A DNA stretch of 64,000 nucleotides from Plumapathes pennacea (GCA_964036295.1 OZ038469.1:10246067-10310066); one strand, 5' to 3'. Shown: positions 20,482 through 31,648, counted from the first letter of the stretch. The notes: generated by a model from the letters alone, not told the origin. Numbers and translations: made by a program.

Positions 20482-22435
20482 ATGTATAACAACAAAGTTG
20501 AGCAGACCCCAGTATGGCATGATGATGTATTTCGGTGGTGAAGTGAAAATACAGGTAACTGTGATACATTGTGCAGACTTAAAGCTGACGATTATGAATA
20601 GTTATTAAACATTTTTATATTGTTGATAGAAGCAATTAAGTACATTACTACTGACCTCGCAGAAAACGTAAAGAAACTATGAGTAATATTGGTGAACCCT
20701 GATTAATAATAATATTGGTGACTCCAACACTGTGGTCAGTACGAGTAAAGCCTGCATATACACAATAATATAAAGTGATGAGCAAAACTGAGATTAAATA
20801 GTTCTTATTATTTAAACTTTTCTTAAAAGTTGCTGATAAATATGATTAAACAAGAATGACAGTTGACAAAAATGACTTTATCATATTACAGTAAGTTCTT
20901 CTTCCTGATTTTGGTTATTTGACAGGAATTGGATGCACTAATTAAGTCAGAATGATGTGCAATAATCCAACTGCTGAACACAGTAAACCTAAATATTATA
21001 TACACATAACTCCTTTTGTTTTAGGGAAATCTTGAGATGGAAGTCATGGATGGAAAACACTAGCTGGTGGGCTTTGTCAATCTTAGGGAAAGTCATGACA
21101 GGGTAATGAGCAGCCTCAGCTCTGCAGCTGGTAAATTATAAAAATGCTCCTGATGATCACATTATAATGTACATATACCCAGTATTTGAATACAAATTAT
21201 ATGTTTATTGCATAACAATAGGCATTTATATGACACCTGCATTATCAATCAGATAAAAAATTACAGCTAACAATAAATTTAATATGTAATTACAATTATT
21301 AAATTGTTGTTTTCATTATATTTGATTTTTCAGGAGCTTGCCTTGAGGGACCACAATTAGCAATGCAGGTTATATTTTTGAGTGATGCTGGATTCCACTT
21401 CCCTATTGCACAATTTCCGTCTGGTACCTGCACGCCCAGTGACTTAAGCCCTGGCCAAACGAGGTGCAAGTCGGTGCAAGTTCGACATGACAAAAAAAGT
21501 TGCATCGACTTGCAAAAGGTAGGCAAACGCTGGAACTTAATGAGGAGGCTTTTACTGATTTTTTTGATTTAGACTTGCCTTTGCTAATACGCTCTTTGCT
21601 GTTTTAGGTGAAAAACCTGCGTCGACTTGCATGAAAATTTGAACATGTTCAAATTCCATGCAAGTCACTGCAAGTCGATGCAAGTCCATGCAAGTTGGTG
21701 GCCAAACGAAACGCAAGTCCACACAAGTTTGAAAACTTGCATTGACTTGCATCGACTTGTATCGACTTGCACCTCGTTTGGCCAGGGCTTTATGCTTCCT
21801 CTTCTGGGAAGGAGTGTTGAAAATGCGTGAACTCTGATTTGTGTATGTTCAAATCAATATCATATACTGCTTCACTATTGATTCCTTTGCTTTCACAATT
21901 TCAATTTTCCACTTACTAAAATAATTATCCACATTTGTTTGTTACAGTTTTTAAGATTATATTACTTACTGGTTATTTTAAACTTTTATTCACAGAATTT
22001 ATTGGTGCATTACAGATGGTGCAGATGTAAGCCGCTAGTTTGTAAAGATCCATTTTAAAGGGAAAGACCCTGCAGACTGCAAATTTGTTACCCGCAACAA
22101 GTACACTGGTGATCCAGTGGTGTTCTTAATGGATCCTATGGTGAGATATCTTGCTGTTATTCCCACTAGCTATAACACTAGCAATATCAGGACCAAAATC
22201 TTAAGAGTCAACAGCTAACAAATTATGCATGCATCAAAGCATCAAAGCACCAAAACGGCCATGCCATTATGTGGAAACAGTTCAAACCTGTGCATATGAG
22301 TGGGACCAATCAAGTCACTCTCTGCCAACCCATGAAGGCCTCACAGCCCAGCACTTTGACCTGGACTCTGCTTTAAGAATGTGTGATCATCTGGCAGAAG
22401 ATGTCCTGGACAGAAAGATGCTGTTTCTTATGCAG
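20482..22435 (+). pseudogene. P-element/THAP9-like transposase relic (multi-exon)
   Basis: Several spliced-looking pieces read in order as a P-type transposase. About 20482-20554 gives YFGGEVKIQ before a GTAACT donor. About 21025-21130 gives GNLEMEVMDGKH, a stop, then LVGFVNLRESHD. About 22012-22140 gives TDGADVSR, a TAG at 22036-22038, then VTRNKYTGDPVVFLMDPM before a GTGAG donor. About 22206-22435 gives NGHAIMWKQF in one frame and HFDLDSALRMCDHLAEDVLD in another, ending at GTAAAG. The GxLVGFVxL, TDGA, RN..Y..DPVVF..D and LAEDVLD wording matches the P/THAP9 transposase catalytic core from memory. At least two stops and one frameshift disable it. The intron near 21130-22010 carries an inserted MITE. 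Whether this was an element or a domesticated multi-exon gene cannot be told. Confidence 0.55.
21447..21789. mobile_element. 343-bp Harbinger-type MITE with TTA target duplication
   Basis: AGCCCTGGCCAAACGAGGTG starts the element and its exact complement ends it. TTA flanks both sides (21444-21446, 21790-21792), the target size and sequence usual for PIF/Harbinger elements. Subterminal arms are built from repeated GCAAGTCGATGCAAGTC-like words, in both orientations. No coding. Confidence 0.75.
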
Positions 22436-23116
22436 GTAAAGCTGATCTTTAAAATGACATGCAATATATTAAATTTCTGTATTTATATGCAAGTGCTATG
22501 TATAGCTAGCCAGAGTCGTAATATTTAACCCTTTTGTACCCAGAGCCTCTGAGCAGAAAAGCTCAGATTTCCTGAACTAATTAGCATATTTGGTGGCAAG
22601 TTCTAAAACAAATCAAAACATGTATGCTCAGTAGATATTTGGACAGCACAAGACAGTAAAATTATTCCATTATTCCACCATTGAAGCTGATTAATAATCA
22701 TTGGTTAGTCATTTTTACAAGGTCGAAGGCACCATATGTCACACAGTCTTTATTCTAAAAGACAAACACTGCTATTTCAAAGGATAAACGTACAAGTAGG
22801 CACCCGAAAAACTCGCAGTTTGTTCTCTGTGCTTATGGCCGGGCTTACGGCGGTCGAGCACATGCCGTGTGAAGACCCGTTTCATCTGCAATTTTTGGAT
22901 TCGGAAAACAAAGCCTTCCTTCACAGGTCAACCTATTTTTCATTCTCAAAAATGCTCAAACTTTCTCCAAATAACCATGCGATAGTCATGGCCATTCCAG
23001 CTATTCAGAGATAATATTTTTGTTGCCATGCAGTTTGATAAACAACAACGATGAAAAGTGAAAAGTTAAAGTTTGTTTGCTGTACATGTGGCCCATTTTA
23101 ACGCCTGATATCTTAA
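22436..23116. other. gene-free stretch between relics
   Basis: A TTAACCCTTTTGTACCCAGA start at 22527 looks like another TTAA-type repeat end, but no matching right end was found. The 92-codon frame at 22736-23014 has no domain, no splice sites and no conserved-looking wording, so I do not call it a gene. Confidence 0.35.
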
Positions 23117-25690
23117 CCCTTTCACGGCCACAATTCATATATTTCCCAATTCCCCACGGCCGGATATTTTTTGGTCTGAATGCATTCAACGATAGGTGTC
23201 AGACTTTTTGCAATATCTCAAAGGCAATTAAGGCAATTACAATGAAATTTTCAGCAAACATAGCTCAGACATAGGCAATTGATCTGCCATCATTTTAATT
23301 AGATTAACCTGATCATGTGACTTGCAAACTGCATTGCATTATGGTACTTCAAGAAATATTGACATACAAGGCTACTGTGGCCCCCCAAATCTCAGATTTT
23401 ACAATTTGAGCAATGATTTTGCACGAGATCCTCTTCCTAAATGCTCAAACAGTGAAAAACCATTCACACAGAAACAGTTCAGCTCCTCGCAATCATTGTA
23501 CTGATCATATGTTCACACAAATCAAAATTGTATATTGACCGAGTTTGTATTATCACTGCCAATGATTATGCTTGCAAAGTCAACAGCAGTGTAAAAAGCA
23601 TCAGTTTGTCAAGAAGTATCATACACTTAGAGACAAATTCTTATAGTCTCTAAGTGTATGGTACTTCTCAAAACATGGCACCACACACATGGGCACCACA
23701 CACATGGGCACCGCACACTGCTTGCAGAAGAATCTTGTCTGCACTCGCCTTCCCGCAGAACGATCTGAGCAGACCCTGCAGTCTAGTTTGTGCTTAGGAT
23801 TCTTGTACTTGTCCGGAAAGTGGCGCTCACTGAGACAGAGGGCCTTAGGGAGTAATGATGGCCTGCCTGCCCTTATGCGTGGTGGTTGCCAGCCAGCTAA
23901 AAGCCTATTAATGACTGCTTCTCAAAATTGCTTTGGGTTCAGCTTGTTGTCAGGACTTGCCTTCCTGTATAGAATGTAACCATTCACCAAAGCAACTTCA
24001 CGCACTCTATGGAAGATGGGGTGGTACCACTTCTGGCTCTTGTGCGGATACTGGTAGCTCCCAAGCAATATTGATCCAGGGTGTCAACACCACCCATGTA
24101 ATTGTTATATCTCTCGGTGATGATGGGTTTTTCCACAACCCTGTAGCCAGTGTTGCTCTCACGAGATCTGATCTGCTTGTCAATGGTGAGGCTGTTGTCT
24201 ATTGTGGTCAATAAACTAAGCCTCTTGGTGTCATGCCAAGCACAGGCAGTGAGATCTTGTGCTCGCATGAAAACTGGGGGGTCGCCTTTCTTCATAGTGA
24301 GGCAACGTGGTTTCAGCTGGGCAGGCATTCCCTTTCTGTTACTGTTTACTGTGCCACAAGCACCAATTGACACATCTTTCAGTCTCAAAAAGAGATTTGG
24401 TGAGGAATAGAAGCTGTCCATGAAGACTTGATGCCCTTTGTGTTCAAAACCATCCAGCAGATTCAGTACCACCTGCTCTGAAAGGGGGATGCCTGGTTCT
24501 CTGGGGAATGCGTCCTTGCCAGTGTAAATCATGGACCTGAGACAATACCCACTCTTGGCTTCAGCCAGGATGAATTCTTTTATGCCCCACTTGGTTGGTT
24601 TGGCTGGGAGGTACTGTCTAAAAAACAGCCGGCCCTTGAATTTGACCATACTTTTGTCAAGAGACAACTCGCATCTGGGACAATACACTTGCATGTACGT
24701 TGGATCCACTATATTGAGCAAAGGCTGGATTTTGTACAAGGGATTTAATTCTTCCTGCCCCCTCTGCACTTGCAGCTCACTGTTACTGAAGTGTAGGAAA
24801 GTTTGGATAAGCTCGAACCTTTTGAGAGGCATTACAGACTTGAAGGTGGTGAAGCTTAGCCAATATTCACTCCAGTAGTCTCAAAGAGCTGGCTTCTGGC
24901 ATAAACCCATGGCAATTTGAAGGGCAAGAAATGCTTTCACCTCTGCAGTGCTAGTTTCTGACCATCTTCGAAAACGAGAGCTTGCCGAAAGTTCACCAGC
25001 GGCATCCAAAAACTGTGAGGCGTATCGATTTGTTTCCACAGCTATCAGTTCGAAAGCAGTGTCTGGCATAAACAAATGGAAGAATTCGACTGGGGCAAAG
25101 TCAACAGTGTCAACCAGAATACCTTGCCTTTCATTGTAGCTTTGCAGCCATTCACTTTCATATGGATCAATGTCCGGGTAAACTTCCCAATTGATCTGGT
25201 TTTCGGCTGGAATGGCTGGACGGTGATTCACTCAGTGGCGCTTAGCAACAGGAGGCTCTTCATTGACCTCAGCATCCCTCTCAGGCAAATTATTTTGTTC
25301 ATCTTCACTGGAATCATCGCCTTCAGCAGAGCCAACTTCAAAATCACTGTCACTCACATTACCTTCAAAATCCAAATCGCTGTCTTGAAAAATGGCCTCC
25401 GCAACTTCAGTAACCGTAAAATGCCTTCCGGCAGCCATTTTTAAAACCCACGCGACTCCAACTTCTTGAAATATCTTCAAATTCTCACACAAATCTCACT
25501 CGAATAAACTCACAGTTCCAAATTGGCGTCCTCACATGTTTATCAGAGCATTGAAACAAGACGACAGTTGATTGGACAAGTAAAACAAGAGATAACATTG
25601 GTCAATTGTAATGTATTACGTAGGGCGACTAAAGTCGCCCGTGGCCATGTATGGGAAGGGTGACTAAAGTCGCCTGCAGCCGTGAAAGGG
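23117..25690 (-). mobile_element. piggyBac-family DNA transposon (decayed)
   Basis: TTAA at 23113-23116 and 25691-25694 flanks an element that begins CCCTTTCACGGCC and ends with a complementary CCGTGAAAGGG, giving about 13-bp inverted ends that start with CCC as piggyBac ends do. The transposase is inside on the minus strand. Length 2574 bp. The near-matching ends and flanking TTAA suggest a complete insertion, while the coding frame is damaged. Confidence 0.88.
23625..25492 (-). pseudogene. piggyBac transposase, frame broken
   Basis: One frame starting at 25492 gives an acidic N-terminus (DSDLDFEGNVSDSDFE), then after a TGA near 25234 a second block (EVKAFLALQIAMGLCQKPAL), a second TGA near 24883, and a third block (24832-23984). 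The third block carries catalytic-type Asp motifs: LSLDKSMVKFKGR, VFMDSFYSS and NNYMGGVDTLDQ. Shortly after GGVD a single-base shift moves the frame. The C-terminal part (QKWYHPIFHRVREVALVNGY) follows, then another stop and a Cys-rich zinc finger (DCRVCSDRSAGRR; FFCKQCAVP) ending near 23640. GCACCACACACATGGGCACC is tandemly doubled inside the finger. DDD transposases of this family excise precisely at TTAA. At least three stops and one frameshift make it inactive. Confidence 0.85.
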
Positions 25691-25694
25691 TTAA

Positions 25695-26235
25695 AGGCAA
25701 AGCTATGCAAAACTAGGAAATTCAATACAAGCAATATTTTGAGTGATTTTCACAATATAACGAGAGAGAAACATGAAGAAACGCATCAAATTTACATAAC
25801 AAATTTTCGCCATGATGCAAACACAGATTTGTTTGGTATTGGAATTTCGGCAAGTATTTTGCTTTATAAGACACACACACACACACACACACTTTAAAAC
25901 ACTGTAGAATATGAAAAGAAACGCTAGGAGTCTAATCGATTTTAAGCGAAGAAAATGAATTATATATGATCACCGAAATCTTCCATTGGCATGCCGTTGG
26001 CCATCAACATTCTTTCCGATGGTTTATAGAGAATTTCAGTGCTTACCCTGCCTTTGAAGTTGTTTCCTACATTCGGCAATCCACAACTATCGAAATATTC
26101 ACAAAAAGAACAACTTTCTTTGACGCCATCTTGTGTGCTTCTCATGAAAGTTGGTCAATTTTTGGTGGTGTCCCTTCCCCCCTTATTAGAATTGTATGTG
26201 CAGTTAGTGTATTTTGATTGGTTATTTCCATAGCT
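25695..26235. other. gene-free stretch with an (AC)n microsatellite
   Basis: An ACACAC run of about 26 bp lies at 25869-25894. Open frames on both strands here (25682-25897, 25960-26233) have no domain or conserved look. This is the flank between the piggyBac insertion and the AT-rich virus-like cluster. Confidence 0.4.
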
Positions 26236-26247
26236 ACCATGTTATAA

Positions 26248-27265
26248 CAAAGTTTAGTTGAATTTCATGTTTACTTTACCATAAGAAGAATCCTTTATGA
26301 GCTTGGTGTCGCTTTGCCTAATACAAATGCTTTTGACACGTTTTTTAATCCTGTTGACAAAGGAAAATATCAAGCTTTGTGTAAAGAATTTGGATTGAAA
26401 AGTCCTGATTTTCGATGGAAAGGGGGACCTAATGGAGGTTTAGGTGACGTTTGCATTTGGAAAAATTCGTACAATGGTATTGTGAGAGAAAAGTCTAACA
26501 AGTGGCCAAAGGATACTCTCAAATTTTCAGAGGATTATGAAAACAAAAAGGACAAGTATAAAAACATTAGATCAAGAAAAATTCATTGAGCTTTATACAC
26601 GAGATGATAAATTACCAATAATATCTTATATTAAAGACACTGCGCATAAAGGAAAACAACATGAATGGTTCGCTTTGAGGATGGGAAAAGGAATTACAAA
26701 AGCGGGGCTTGGAAGACTCAATAGAAGTATCGAAGCTTTTGTTTATTGTGTTTTGGGAGCACAAGCAAATGTTAGAAATCCAATCGTAGGAGACGGAGGA
26801 GGAGTTCAAGAAGCGCAACAAGAAATGTTGATTTTATTTGAAAGTGCCGTGATTGAAGAAGACATTTCGAAAAGTATTTCTAGATATCAACTAGCTGTTC
26901 AAAATGCAAAAGTGAAATTAGACTTCGCAATCATGCCGGGAACTTGGTTACTTCCTTCTGAATTAGTCATCAACACAGGAAGAGTCGATGGTTACAATAA
27001 TAAATTACAAAAAGCTACAGATGACATGAAGTTTGGAGCGAATGATTCAGTCAATAAGAAGGTTAATGAAGACACTAATACAAGAAAAGATTCATCTCAA
27101 AAGATTAGCCACGTTGAACATGAAAAACAAAAGGACGACGAAACAATAAACATGAATAAATTAAACAGGTCAACTCATTCGTCAATAAACTCAAAAATTC
27201 ATAAAGAAAAATTAGCTACAATAGCCGTAGTTGTTGGAGGAGTTGTTTGGTGCTGGTTTCGTTAA
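26248..27265 (+). pseudogene. virus-like ORF of unknown family, one frameshift
   Basis: The frame open from about 26248 (no ATG before NTNAFDTFFNPVDKGKYQAL) stops at 26587-26589. A +1 frame from about 26540 (LDQEKFIELYTRDDKLPIIS) takes over and continues to 27265. Together they look like one protein of about 330 residues: a globular part with KGKQHEWFALRMGKG and an Asp/Lys-rich tail ending in a hydrophobic segment (LATIAVVVGGVVWCWFR) that could be a membrane anchor. Codon use is very AT-rich, unlike the host genes here. I do not recognise the family. Its position in a compact cluster with a Cys/His-repeat protein suggests a DNA-virus or Polinton-like origin. Confidence 0.45.
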
Positions 27266-27312
27266 AAAAGATCTATTTTTATCAAAAAAACTAATGCGTT
27301 AGGTTCCTACAC

Positions 27313-27924
27313 TTATCCATTAAAAGGCGCCTTCCAAAAAGCTTCATCGCTACTACATATTTCCTTTATCATCTTAAAGTTACCGTGAAAGGTTCTAAAT
27401 GAGACACTACAGTTATTAAGCTTTTGATACACAATGATTAGGTTGTAAAGACTAATCATTGAACTTGCTTTGGCTTGTGATATTCCACATCTTCTGATGA
27501 CTTCTGCAAACTCCACGGAAAGGAGAGATCTTTTTGCCAACTTCAACAACTCGCCTTGCTTTTAGCGTGAAGGAGCAGTGAAATGACTTTGGATGAATTC
27601 GTGTACCTTATTAGTTCGCTGATCCTCTCAACAAACGCACCAGGCTCGTTATTCTCGATGCCTCTTCAAAACTTCATGATAGCCCCCTTCTAAGTGTGTG
27701 ATTGGTCTTAATGATTCTCTCAAGGTTTTCTCGAGATCATTCCTCTTCTCTACCTCCCTTTCACATCTCTCCGCGCCCTTATCCGTTGTTGACTTTACTT
27801 GATCTTCAACGTCTTTCTTTATCTTCTCATAACAATCTTCCAGTCTACTTTCAATCCTTGGGTACCTTTTGGTCAACTCATCAAAGGTCTTGGAAACTTC
27901 CAACAACATACCTCCCAAGCTCAT
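27313..27924 (-). pseudogene. coiled-coil virus-like ORF pair (unknown)
   Basis: A frame from 27924 to 27649 reads a charged helix (KTFDELTKRYPRIESRLEDC, then EKIKKDVEDQVKSTTDKG), predicted coiled coil by its heptad look. A second frame at 27549-27313 (SLLSVEFAEVIRRCGISQAK) follows after about 100 bp in another frame. They could be two small genes or one broken gene. No family recognised. They lie tail to tail with the plus-strand ORF ending at 27265, with 48 bp between. Confidence 0.35.
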
Positions 27925-28027
27925 CTTTATTTGAACGATGTATTTCGCAAATGAACTATTAAGTAACGCTACCTACAATTAAATTCATAACAAAAATGGT
28001 TATGAATTATTAAGTAACACTATCCTT

Positions 28028-28624
28028 TCATTCATTTTCCACCCCCAGCATTGGACTAACAATAGCTTCTACTAAATCTAATTGCAAATACGCATTTGTC
28101 GAATTAATGAAGACAGAATCAATCTTAACCTTGACATTAATGTCAAAACACTCATCAAGCATGAAATCAGATGTTAATCTCTTTCCATCATGACTATAAA
28201 ACCTTGAAAAAACCTTACCTTTTGAATGACCCACTCTGATAAACATTATTGGGTTTTCCCCCACTTCCTCTCTCAAAGGTTTGAACTTCTCAAAACTTAT
28301 TCCATCTTGATTAATTTCTTGCTTGTTTACATAAGTTTTTATGAAGTCAACAATCTCATTAAATTTTTCAACCCAAGCTTCATCTCTAACAAGAGGTCCA
28401 AAAATAACTGAAAAATAAAAATGGCTTAATTTTCCATCTTCTTTAAGAACTTTTTTCAAGCCAAACGTCGTAACACCATTTACATCTAAAATTAATGGTT
28501 TACCCTTTCCATTCTGATCTTCTGTATAAACTTTCATTAAATGAAATTTTTGCCTGTTTTTAGTTTTCTTTGTCTCAAAATCTTTAAATCTCAAATTTTT
28601 AATTTCAAGGTCTTTAATTTTCAT
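28028..28624 (-). CDS. 198-codon virus-like ORF, possibly a DNA-binding protein
   Basis: The frame runs from ATG at 28624 to a stop at 28028. The start is Lys-rich (MKIKDLEIKNLRFKDFETKK). The body alternates short beta-type stretches: KPLILDVNGVTTFGLKKVL, LSHFYFSVIFGPL, then a helix VEKFNEIVDFIKTYVNK, then NPIMFIRVGHSKGKVFSRFY and a final strand NAYLQLDLVEAIVSP. This pattern resembles the single-stranded-DNA-binding proteins of large DNA viruses (a TTFGL-like core then two beta sheets), but that is an impression only. It is very AT-rich and intact. A second minus-strand gene lies 54 bp upstream, as in compact viral genomes. Confidence 0.45.
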   Translation of the reverse strand: MKIKDLEIKNLRFKDFETKKTKNRQKFHLMKVYTEDQNGKGKPLILDVNGVTTFGLKKVLKEDGKLSHFYFSVIFGPLVRDEAWVEKFNEIVDFIKTYVNKQEINQDGISFEKFKPLREEVGENPIMFIRVGHSKGKVFSRFYSHDGKRLTSDFMLDECFDINVKVKIDSVFINSTNAYLQLDLVEAIVSPMLGVENE

Positions 28625-28678
28625 TATTCTTTATTATATATATTCACAAATTTTTAAATAAATTAAAAATTCATAAAT

Positions 28679-28993
28679 TTATTTAGTCCTACAATTATGT
28701 TTCTGTCTTCTGTGAGAACAAACACCTTTTCCCTCGCAATACTTACAATAATACTTTCTCTTATTATGTTTACAAAACAGAGACCCACCACATGCTTTAC
28801 AAGATTGCTTATACTTATCATGTTCACATATTTGTGACCCCTTACAATTCTTACAAGTATACTTATATTTTCCATGTTTACAAAAATACTTTAACTATTT
28901 GTTTTTAACTAATTCTTTCAAAGTTGGTTGAAGAATTGGTGCTTCAATCTCAACAGGTTCATCCATAATATTCACTTCCTTTTTTGAAACCAT
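28679..28993 (-). pseudogene. small protein with EsV-1-7-like Cys/His repeats, one in-frame stop
   Basis: ATG at 28993 opens MVSKKEVNIMDEPVEIEAPI and continues to a TAG at 28895-28897. The same frame continues with three copies of a unit of about 20 residues, for example CKNCKGSQICEHDKYKQSC, then CKACGGSLFCKHNKRKYYC and CKYCEGKGVCSHRRQKHNC, ending at 28679. The spacing C-x2-C-x5-C-x-H-x6-C matches the EsV-1-7 type repeat, known from brown-algal and other large DNA viruses and some protists, and presumably zinc-binding. The single stop leaves either a decayed gene or two small ORFs, the second of which lacks an ATG at its start. Confidence 0.6.
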
Positions 28994-29039
28994 TTCTTTA
29001 TTGTCTTTTATTTAATCCTTTAAACTAAAATAAATATTT

Positions 29040-29210
29040 TTTAATCATTTTTCAAATAGTGAGTTAAGCTATTAAAAACAAGCTGGTTTCAAAAATGATG
29101 AAAAATGAAAAGTTGTCAACCTTACTACTAACAACCAGCTCGTTTCACTTTTTAAAAGTTGAAAATAGACCATATGTTTAGCTATTAAGAACCAGCTTAT
29201 TTGGTGAAAT
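29040..29210. repeat. AGCTATTAA/CCAGCT direct repeats at the edge of the AT-rich cluster
   Basis: GTTAAGCTATTAAAAACAAG then CTGGTTTC (about 29052), ACTACTAACAACCAGCTCGT (about 29125) and TTTAGCTATTAAGAACCAGC (about 29176) are three related, roughly 60-bp spaced copies. They mark the cluster's right edge and could be remnants of a terminal repeat. Confidence 0.4.
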
Positions 29211-29275
29211 GTGCCAGAAACGGCCATTTCAACTACTGAACAATAGGGTTTTCTTTAACAAAGTTAGCATAGGTT

Positions 29276-29704
29276 TCAAAGACCACAGCAAGTGCCTTTT
29301 CTGGAGGTGGCGCTTGCTGACTTGTTTAATAGCAATGAAGTTTCTTCTGCCAGGTGCTTGCCCAGACACAGAGTCAAGCAGGAAAAAGTCACATGTTTTA
29401 CTGTCTTACTTGACAGACCTCTGTTGCCTGCACCCACACTGCACTTCTTTTCAGTTGTAGAGACCCCTGATGCATGAACAACTGCCTTCCTCTTTCTTGG
29501 GCTATGGGGCAGGTGTTTCTGCACTTTTCCAATGGCTTTTTCAAGGGCTTGAGGTGTATAGTAAACTGCTGTTGACTGAAGCTGGTCTAGTGAAGGATTG
29601 CTACCATTCATCTCTGCCTTTTTCAGCAGCCTGCACTTCCTGACTCTGTCTCTATTCAGCGTTCTCCTTCTAGCAAGTGCTCCTGATTTCCTGGTCCTTC
29701 CCAT
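29276..29704 (-). pseudogene. basic ORF of unknown function
   Basis: The frame from 29704 begins with a strongly basic stretch (GRTRKSGALARRRTLNRDRV, then RKCRLLKKAEMNG), which looks like a nuclear-localisation or DNA-binding tail. A mixed region follows (SLDQLQSTAVYYTPQALEKA). Near the 3' end a different frame (GTCCGL gives way to ALAVVFETYANFVKE) looks more protein-like, implying a frameshift. No family assigned; probably part of a repeat-associated gene. Confidence 0.3.
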
Positions 29705-30439
29705 TTCTTTTACATTTTTATGTAATCCAACAGTACAAAATGGCTGTATTCTCCAAACTCACAGATGACATTACTGAGCATGCTCGAAAAAGGTAGTCCA
29801 CTGACAACATGAATGTGAATGTACCCCACAAAATGTACATTTGACCTTCATTATACAGTTTCCAAAACTCCCATTACTGTATATTTTGAGTAATATTACT
29901 GGATATTGCAGCTAAACAAAAAGAAATGTTACATGATGGTACTATGTGTTTGCAATATGTATTTTCTTAGTGTGTATTTGTGTTGATTTCACAGATGTTA
30001 TGTCTGTAACACTAAATTTTTGTACATAATATGCAACAAAAAATGTTTTAGAAATTTATCACAATGATACAAAACTGTGACCACTAGCCAAGAAGAAAAT
30101 ATATTGGTTGTTTCAATACTATTCACACTTCACAGGAATCAAGCTATGAAAGATGGGATTCAAAGCTCTGGTTGATTTGTTGTAATGTCCGTAACACATT
30201 TTTAAATCAACCCAACATGCAAGTAGGAATGAGCATTATATTTTATTTCTTGCAAATTGACAGAAGGAACTCCAAATTATGATGTAGTGAATAACAAACA
30301 GAAAAGGCTTTATAGCTCATGCATCGGTATCAAGGAGGTCATCATTGATTGTAAAGAAGACATAATTGATTATAAAGAATCATGAGGTTAACATTGTGTA
30401 ATCCGAAATGCTATAAACATGCATTATTAATTAACCTCT
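29705..30439. other. no recognisable feature
   Basis: AT-rich with many stops in all frames. No repeat ends or coding-like stretches were seen. Confidence 0.4.
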
Positions 30440-31625
30440 TCATCTGTTTGTACTATTCCATTTCCTGAGAAGCAAGTCTCCCAGAAGTTCTTTAAGTCCA
30501 CATTGCACAGAAGTGATTTGTACGCCCTCTCAACCATCATCTCTTTCTCACATCTCAATTTGCTATTGTTCAGCAGTTGTATTCTTAACCCTCCAAACAA
30601 AAGAAGAACTCGTCTGTTGAATCAGAAATGTGCATAAGTATCCTCTTGAAACTGGCAGCTTTCTGTGACTTCCAGTGAATCATGGGTAGTGCTTTCCTAC
30701 AGTAAAGCAAAAGGAACAAGGTGTTCTTTGACAGGCTTGCATTTTTTCATGTGCTCTTAGATGCCAGTGTCTCGGCATTCCTGGTGTATATATGTTGCCG
30801 AACAAACTTCCTCAAACATTCTAACACCTTCACCGCCCAACCTCCCACATGCCGAAGCTTTGACTTTCCAAGGTCAGGCGTATCTTTGACTGTAAATGGT
30901 ACTTTCTCTTCCTGTTGTTGGGTGATGACATGATTGGATAAATTTTGCAGAAAACTGAAATGCACAGACTCTGCTACCTGTACAGCTACAGCATTTTGAG
31001 TGGGTCTGATTGGATTGATGGTATCAAACAGTCCATTAACATAATTGGCAAATTCCTGGCTGTTGAGAAGATCATCCAGCTTTCTTGTGGCTTCGGTGAA
31101 GTGTTGCCGTCCTATGCTCACCACAATTTCTGTGGAGTCACCTGCAACTAGATGTTGCTTGGCAATGTTGTAGGAATGATGCCAGGCCTATTTTCACAAA
31201 GGTTTCAAGGTGTTGATTCTTCTCAAACCTTCAATGACTTCTTCAGAGCCACTTAATGATGCTTCTTTCTTCATGGAAGAAACGAGGTTACAGGCTCCCA
31301 ACAAAAACTCAGGTCGAGGAATGGAGAAAGTGGATTGATGCCTGGAAAGATGGTCATATAGTTGGGCCAGGTCCATAGCAACTGGAACTCCATCCTCTTC
31401 AAAGCAAGCCTGGATGGGACCATCAAACATTTGAATGGGAAATGAGAAGCCTTCATCACCTAATTCTTCAGATGAAAAACGATCACTGACATTAAAGAGT
31501 GACTCATCCTGTAGGGCTCTTCTGCAGCAGCATAGATTATCAGTATTGACATTGCAGTCATTTGCAGAACAGTAGTCAGTAACTTTCTGCTGATGCTTGA
31601 GTAGTAGGTTTGGCTTGAATTCCAA
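30440..31625 (-). pseudogene. C-terminal extension downstream of the Pif1-like helicase
   Basis: The frame 31625-31194 (SRHQSTFSIPRPEFLLGACN) and the frame 31124-30747 (HFTEATRKLDDLLNSQEFAN; GKSKLRHVGGWAVKVLECLR) read like one protein, with stops between and frame changes. Coding-like fragments continue to about 30440 (EKEMMVERAYKSLLCNVDLK). I do not recognise a domain. Because it follows the helicase fragments on the same strand it may be the same gene's C-terminal part or a neighbouring gene of the same repeat. Confidence 0.35.
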
Positions 31626-31648
31626 GACCTACAAATGGTTAGAATCTT

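Noticed and set aside
22736-23014. 92-codon plus-strand frame
   Set aside because: No domain or splice sites, and it lies between transposon relics.
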